Shown piece by piece: positions 6,117 to 7,446 of a stretch of DNA of 7,446 nt. The position numbers and the translations under genes were made by a program. The stretch is from Geodermatophilaceae bacterium. GTDB taxonomy: Bacteria; Actinomycetota; Actinomycetes; Mycobacteriales; Geodermatophilaceae. How positions within the stretch are numbered: the first letter of the stretch is position 1; every line of letters begins with the position of its first letter. Under the pieces are notes generated by a model. The model had not been told where the DNA came from. It saw nothing but the letters and a program-made list of their open reading frames with translations, and did not search any database. Location of the stretch: the NCBI GenBank assembly GCA_013813215.1, contig JACCSC010000214.1, positions 1 through 7,446 on the forward strand. Reading direction: 5' to 3'.

Positions 6117-7175
6117 CTACAGGCGGATGGTGCGCAGCCGGCCGATCTCGGCCATCCGGCGCTCGGCCAGCCGGTCCGCGGCGGCGGCGGGCGGGACGCC
6201 TTCGGCGTCGGCCAGGGCGAAGACCCGCTGGGACGTCTCGAAGATGCCGACCGCCTTGAGGCGGGCCCGTTCGGCGTTGTAGCCGTGGATCTCATCCTCG
6301 ACCTGCATGACGCCGCCGGCGTTGACCAGGTAGTCAGGGGCGTACAGCACGCCCCGATCGGCCAGCGCCTTGTCGATGCCGGCGTGGGCGAGCTGGTTGT
6401 TCGCGCCGCCGCAGACGATCCGGGCGCGGAGGACCTCGACCACCTCGTCGTCCAGGGCGAAGCCCAGGGCGCAGGGGGCGTAGACGTCCAGCGGCAGGCG
6501 AACCAGGGCCGCGGTGTCCGCCGCGACCTCGACCTCGGGGTGGCGGGCGAGGATCGCCTGCACGGCGCGGGGCTTGACGTCGGTGATGACGACAGTCGCG
6601 CCGTCGCCCAGCAGGTTCTCCACCAAGTAGCGGCCGACCTTGCCGACGCCCGCGACGCCGACCCGGCGCCCGGCCAGCGTCGGGCTGCCCCAGACGTGCT
6701 CGGCGCTGGCCCGCATGCCCTGGAAGACCCCGAAGGCGGTCAGCACGGAGGAGTCGCCCGCTCCGCCGTACGCCGGCGAACGCCCGGTCACGAAGCGCGA
6801 CTCGCGGGCCACGATGTCCATGTCCTCGACGAAGGTCCCGACGTCGCACGCGGTGTAGTACCGCCCGCCCAGGGACTCCACGAACCGGCCGTACGCCCGC
6901 AGCAGGGCCTCGGTCTTGATCCGCTCCGGATCGCCGATGATCACGGCCTTGCCGCCGCCGAGATCCAGGCCGGCCAGCGCGTTCTTGTAGGCCATCCCCT
7001 GCGACAGCGCCAGGACGTCGGCCAGCGCGGCTTCCTCGTTCGCGTACGGGTAGAACCGGGTGCCCCCGAGGGCCGGGCCGAGGGCCGTGGAGTAGATGCC
7101 GATGATCGCCCGCAACCCGGTCGGTCGGTCGTGACAGAACACGACCTGCTCGTGGTCGGCGCTGAACACGTCCAT
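6117..7175 (-). CDS. vdh: valine/leucine dehydrogenase (Glu/Leu/Phe/Val dehydrogenase family)
   Basis: NAD-dependent oxidative deamination of branched-chain amino acids to their keto acids, the entry to catabolism and a source of acyl-CoA precursors. The 352 residues fit the family. The substrate domain shows ALGGTRFYPY (35-44), GMAYKNALAGLDLGGGKAV (60-78) with substrate-binding K64 and catalytic K76, and TACDVGT (109-115) with D111. Bacillus LeuDH has Glu where this has C110; Streptomyces Vdh has the same TACDVGT (from memory), so the substitution is typical here. The NAD domain shows G176-V-G-K-V-G181 and D199. GGANNQLA and PDYLVNAGGVMQVEDE follow. ATG at 7175 is preferred because GAGGAG lies 9 bases upstream; TTG at 7181 is too close to it. 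It is divergent from the gene at 7430. Valine rather than leucine preference is inferred from the actinobacterial resemblance. Confidence 0.93.
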   Translation of the reverse strand: MDVFSADHEQVVFCHDRPTGLRAIIGIYSTALGPALGGTRFYPYANEEAALADVLALSQGMAYKNALAGLDLGGGKAVIIGDPERIKTEALLRAYGRFVESLGGRYYTACDVGTFVEDMDIVARESRFVTGRSPAYGGAGDSSVLTAFGVFQGMRASAEHVWGSPTLAGRRVGVAGVGKVGRYLVENLLGDGATVVITDVKPRAVQAILARHPEVEVAADTAALVRLPLDVYAPCALGFALDDEVVEVLRARIVCGGANNQLAHAGIDKALADRGVLYAPDYLVNAGGVMQVEDEIHGYNAERARLKAVGIFETSQRVFALADAEGVPPAAAADRLAERRMAEIGRLRTIRL

Positions 7176-7256
7176 GCGCAAGCGCTCCTCACTGACCTGG
7201 TGCGGGCCGTCCTCGTGGGGCCGGCCTCGGTTCGCCGGGTGGGTGTTCCCAGGCGC

Positions 7257-7310
7257 TCAATCTAGCTCGCTCGGCCGGTAGAACAGGCAGCGGCCGCCGG
7301 CGTGGGTCAT
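7257..7310 (-). CDS. possible 17-residue small ORF upstream of vdh
   Basis: ATG at 7310 opens MTHAGGRCLFYRPSELD and stops at 7257. Most of its third codon positions are G or C, as in real genes here, while the DNA just upstream is AT-richer and unlike coding sequence. It has no Shine-Dalgarno, but the -10 candidate at 7323-7328 would start a transcript only about six bases before the ATG. It lies in the vdh leader, so it could be a leader peptide. It lacks the run of valine, leucine or isoleucine codons expected of a classical attenuator. It may equally be chance. Confidence 0.22.
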   Translation of the reverse strand: MTHAGGRCLFYRPSELD

Positions 7311-7322
7311 GATCGAAAAGCG

Positions 7323-7328
7323 ACAATA
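7323..7328 (-). promoter_or_regulatory. candidate -10 element for vdh (TATTGT)
   Basis: TATTGT on the minus strand fits TAnnnT and lies in the AT-richer part of the divergent region. A start near 7316 would give vdh a leader of about 140 bases. No good -35 is seen. TAGATT (7264 to 7259, minus) is a second candidate with a shorter leader of about 75 bases. Confidence 0.28.
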
Positions 7329-7429
7329 CGAAAAAATGCACTGAACCGATGAACTCGGGAGGCAGGGTCAACCGAATACTCAGAGATAGCAGAGCTCGAC
7401 ACTACGAACACCCTTGCTGAAGGAGATCC

Positions 7430-7446
7430 ATGTCTGTCCCTTCGTC
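7430..7446 (+). CDS. start of an unidentified gene, cut by the window edge
   Basis: ATG at 7430 follows a strong ribosome site, AAGGAG at 7420-7425 with four bases of spacing. Only six residues are visible (MSVPSS). The gene is divergent from vdh across 254 bases; roughly half of 7311-7420 is A or T, as in a promoter region, but I could not pick a convincing promoter for this strand. The product cannot be identified; the visible residues do not match the start of BldC, which lies near vdh in Streptomyces. Confidence 0.6.

Noticed and set aside
5865..7265. Long plus-strand open frame opposite DUF3073's upstream region and vdh
   Set aside because: It is antisense to vdh, whose motifs are all intact, and its own translation has no family character.
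7189..7371. Sixty-codon minus-strand frame upstream of vdh
   Set aside because: Proline- and arginine-rich late part, no ribosome site and no recognisable motif; the 17-codon ORF in another frame of the same stretch looks more gene-like.
1..7446. CRISPR array, insertion sequence, tRNA or rRNA gene, riboswitch, attachment site
   Set aside because: No regularly spaced repeats, transposase motifs, cloverleaf-like sequence or recognisable riboswitch core were seen on either strand.

Overview
The window comes from a high-GC actinobacterium. The GC content is high, most codons end in G or C, and there is a mycothiol-dependent formaldehyde dehydrogenase; mycothiol is the characteristic thiol of Actinobacteria. 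The purF-purM-DUF3073-valine dehydrogenase order is also a familiar actinobacterial arrangement. I cannot name a genus.

Layout. (1) Positions 1-403, minus strand: the N-terminal part of an OFA-type (oxalate/formate antiporter) MFS transporter. It runs off the left edge and carries an apparent single-base frameshift near 297-299. (2) 491-2178, plus strand: a two-gene operon of S-(hydroxymethyl)mycothiol dehydrogenase (mscR) and a metallo-beta-lactamase-fold hydrolase, overlapping by four bases (GTGA). (3) 2250-3020, minus strand: an orphan secreted lipoprotein with six cysteines beyond the lipid-anchored one. (4) 3182-5727, plus strand: purF and purM, also joined by a GTGA overlap, with a -10 hexamer placed so that purF could be leaderless. 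(5) 5744-5935, minus strand: a small DUF3073 protein, convergent with purM, with a structured 5' leader. (6) 6117-7175, minus strand: valine/leucine dehydrogenase (vdh), followed by a strong inverted repeat. (7) 7176-7429: a divergent intergenic region, AT-richer than its surroundings, holding promoter candidates and a 17-codon ORF. (8) 7430 to the right edge: the first codons of a plus-strand gene.

How the genes work together. mscR and the hydrolase plausibly convert formaldehyde, trapped on mycothiol, to formate. The divergent OFA-type carrier would be a natural exit route for formate, but its reading frame is broken in this sequence. purF and purM perform steps 1 and 5 of de novo purine synthesis. 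Vdh starts branched-chain amino acid catabolism. The lipoprotein has no evident link to either side.

This is mostly ordinary core chromosome. I see no CRISPR array, transposon, phage gene, RNA gene or defence system, and no convincing new multi-gene system. The points most worth a second look are the transporter frameshift, the formaldehyde/formate cluster, the cysteine-rich lipoprotein, the structured vdh-DUF3073 gap and the short ORF upstream of vdh.
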